Of a stretch of 64,000 nt of DNA, positions 60,511 to 64,000 are shown piece after piece. The position numbers were made by a program, and so were the translations under genes. Under the pieces are notes generated by a model that did not search any database, was not told the origin of the DNA, and saw only the letters and a program-made list of their open reading frames with translations. The number at the start of each line of letters is the position of its first letter. The stretch's first letter is position 1. Source of the stretch: Nonomuraea sp. SYSU D8015. GTDB taxonomy: Bacteria; Actinomycetota; Actinomycetes; Streptosporangiales; Streptosporangiaceae. The stretch spans positions 1 to 64,000 of the forward strand of contig NZ_VJYI01000011.1 of assembly GCF_008065375.1 (NCBI RefSeq), given 5' to 3'.

Positions 60511-60870
60511 GACTCAGGCCTCACCTGGACCCAGGGCACCGAGGAGCAGGTCATCGACCTGGGCGTAGGAGCCGCCCGGCCGTCGCGCGTCTACGCCACC
60601 ACACCGGACGGCCTCAAGGTGAGCGACGACGGCGGCGGGAACTTCACCGACGTGACGAAGGCACCGCTGCTCAGCCACGTGGACGTGCTGAAGGACGGGC
60701 TGCCGTTGGGCACCGGAGCCGACGGCCGGATCCATACCAGCCAGGACGACGGCAAGACATGGACGGCCGCCGGCACGCCGCCAGGCCAGGCGGTCGCGTT
60801 CACGGCCGTGGACCGGCAACGGCTGCTCGCCGCCATGCAGGAAGGGACGGTGCTGAAGTCCAAGGACGGC
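60511..60870 (+). pseudogene. fragment of a BNR-repeat (F510_1955-type) protein
   Basis: About 120 residues without a start: SGLTWTQGTEEQVIDLGVGA, YATTPDGLKVSDDGGGNFTD, GADGRIHTSQDDGKTWTAAG and FTAVDRQRLLAAMQEGTVLK. Each SxDDGxxW/F is an Asp-box (BNR) repeat. The family is a secreted propeller often found near copper and DUF305 genes. Both ends are lost; the right end is fused to a response-regulator fragment at about 60871. Confidence 0.7.
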
Positions 60871-60871
60871 G

Positions 60872-61285
60872 ACCACGTTCGAGCAGGACGACTACGTCTT
60901 CGGCGCGCTCCGCGCCGGCGCCTCCGGCTTCCTGCTCAAACGCACCCGTCCCGAAGAGCTCATCGCGGCCGTGCACACGATCGCCGCCGGCGACGCGCTG
61001 CTGTCCCCTTCGGTCACCCGGCGGGTGATCGACCGCATGGCCCGCCGGCCCGCCCCGCACCTGCCGGCTCAGGCGGGGGCGGTGGGGTTGACGCCGCGCG
61101 AAAGTGAGGTCCTCTCCCTTATCGCTCGCGGGCTGTCCAACCGGGAGATCGCCGCGGCTCTCGTGGTCGAGGAATCCACGATCAGAACGCATGTCAAGCG
61201 GCTGCTGATGAAGCTCGGCCTGCGTGACCGCGTCCAGGCCGTGATCTACGCCTACGAGAACGGCCTCAGCCGGCCATTGCCGTGA
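60872..61285 (+). pseudogene. NarL-type response regulator lacking the first half of its receiver domain
   Basis: The frame enters as TTFEQDDYVFGALRAGASGF then LLKRTRPEELIAAVHTIAAG. Receiver positions from the LTTF strand to the Lys (FLLKR) are kept; the acidic pocket and phospho-acceptor Asp are gone. The DNA-binding half is complete: LTPRESEVLSLIARGLSNRE, IAAALVVEESTIRTHVKRLL, MKLGLRDRVQAVIYAYENG. A start at an internal codon could still make the HTH domain alone. Fused to the BNR fragment. Confidence 0.8.
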
Positions 61286-61295
61286 TCGCCAAACG

Positions 61296-61332
61296 CATGT
61301 GGCCGAAGGCGGCGATCGCCTTCGGCCACATG
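61296..61332. terminator. strong bidirectional hairpin between response-regulator fragment and copA
   Basis: CATGTGGCCGAAGGCG (61296-61311), loop GCGAT, then the exact complement (61317-61332): a perfect 16-bp stem between two convergent genes, 10 bp after one stop and 13 bp from the other. Confidence 0.8.
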
Positions 61333-61344
61333 GGAGAGTGGTTT

Positions 61345-63570
<2,226 letters not shown>

Positions 63571-63591
63571 CACCGTTCTCCTTTCTCTCGC

Positions 63592-64000
63592 TCAGTGGCT
63601 GTGATCGCCGTGGCCGCTGTCGGCAGGCGTCGGGGTGGCGTTGGGAATGGCCGGCTTCGCGCCCGCGCCGAGGGTGAAGTCGGCGGTGCGCACTTCGCCG
63701 TCGTGCTGGAAGTCCAGGAACAGGCGGTAGTCGCCGGTGCTGGGCACCTCGGCGTAGAAGACGATCTCGGGTCCGGCCTTGGTCTTGCCGTCGCCTGGCT
63801 CGCCGTCCGGGTGGACGTGCAGGTAGGCCAGGTCTCTGGCGCGCAGGGCCACCAGGTGCCCGTAGGCGCCGAGGTAGGGCTGCAGGTCGGTGACGGGCTT
63901 GCCGTCCTTGCTGACCTTCAGAGTGAGCTTGCCGGCCTGTCCGGGCGTCAGCTCGCCGTCGAGGGTGACCTCGTATCCGTCGACGCTGGCCGTGCGACCG
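63592..64000 (-). CDS. C-terminal part of a secreted, His-tailed protein (runs off the right edge)
   Basis: Open to the window edge. The visible ~135 residues read VDGYEVTLDGELTPGQAGKL, VSKDGKPVTDLQPYLGAYGH, LHVHPDGEPGDGKTKAGPEI and VFYAEVPSTGDYRLFLDFQH, ending SGHGDHSH. LxPYLGAxGHLV.....D.AYLHVHP is a beta-sandwich pattern seen in secreted proteins next to actinobacterial CopA genes. The His-rich end (GHGDHSH) could bind copper. 21 bp upstream of copA and on the same strand, so co-transcribed. The N-terminus and any signal peptide lie outside the window. Confidence 0.75.
   Translation of the reverse strand, partial: GRTASVDGYEVTLDGELTPGQAGKLTLKVSKDGKPVTDLQPYLGAYGHLVALRARDLAYLHVHPDGEPGDGKTKAGPEIVFYAEVPSTGDYRLFLDFQHDGEVRTADFTLGAGAKPAIPNATPTPADSGHGDHSH

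Overview
This is a high-GC actinomycete chromosome segment. The evidence is a strong C/G third-position bias, mycobacterial/streptomycete-type families (CtpI-like P-type ATPase, giant LAL-type LuxR regulators, mycothiol-type DinB proteins, DUF6153, ArsO) and a DmdR/IdeR-type iron box. Streptosporangiales (Nonomuraea-like) is my inference; no rRNA, tRNA, CRISPR array, plasmid origin or prophage was seen.

Layout: (1) 1-4.5 kb: the tail of a transposase, then an iron/siderophore ABC operon behind an intact-looking iron box, but with lesions in the binding protein, one permease and the ATPase. (2) 4.5-16 kb: a CtpI-like giant P-type ATPase, a BatA-like VWA protein and an arsenic-type cluster (flavoprotein, ArsR, ArsO) with two head-to-head ArsR relics. 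(3) 15.9-16.8 kb: three gene pieces (HxlR regulator, MDR oxidoreductase, SGNH hydrolase) joined end to end. (4) 16.9-24.9 kb: a Tat-type amidohydrolase, then a TetR regulator whose four-copy motif also sits before a small-monooxygenase/carboxymuconolactone-decarboxylase pair, then a LAL regulator. (5) 25-28 kb: a secreted clan-A-like glycosidase behind two identical palindromes. (6) 28-44 kb: MarR/nitroreductase, aldo-keto reductase, DUF418, YdjC deacetylase plus a frameshifted symporter, M24 peptidase, DinB/TetR/SDR/aldehyde dehydrogenase, TetR/isochorismatase with three operators, a YrdC/YciO protein. (7) 44.3-51.6 kb: a four-gene, translationally coupled operon of a quaternary-amine ABC importer and a 1028-residue beta-propeller + PHP-domain protein, preceded by a perfect T-N11-A LysR box and a neighbouring LysR gene. 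This is the best candidate for an undescribed system. (8) 52-57 kb: a two-component system and a LuxR regulator. (9) 57.4-64 kb: a copper island (two HMA chaperones, DUF305, DUF6153, CopA and a partial secreted protein) mixed with relics of CO/xanthine-dehydrogenase, ferric-reductase, BNR and response-regulator genes.

A striking overall property is the number of deletion scars and 1-nt frameshifts, while long genes of 870-1490 codons beside them are intact. Several scars join the 5' ends of formerly divergent genes or fuse two unrelated gene halves. This looks like an accessory region (chromosome arm) undergoing reductive decay. Homopolymer sequencing error could explain some of the single-base shifts but not the fusions.
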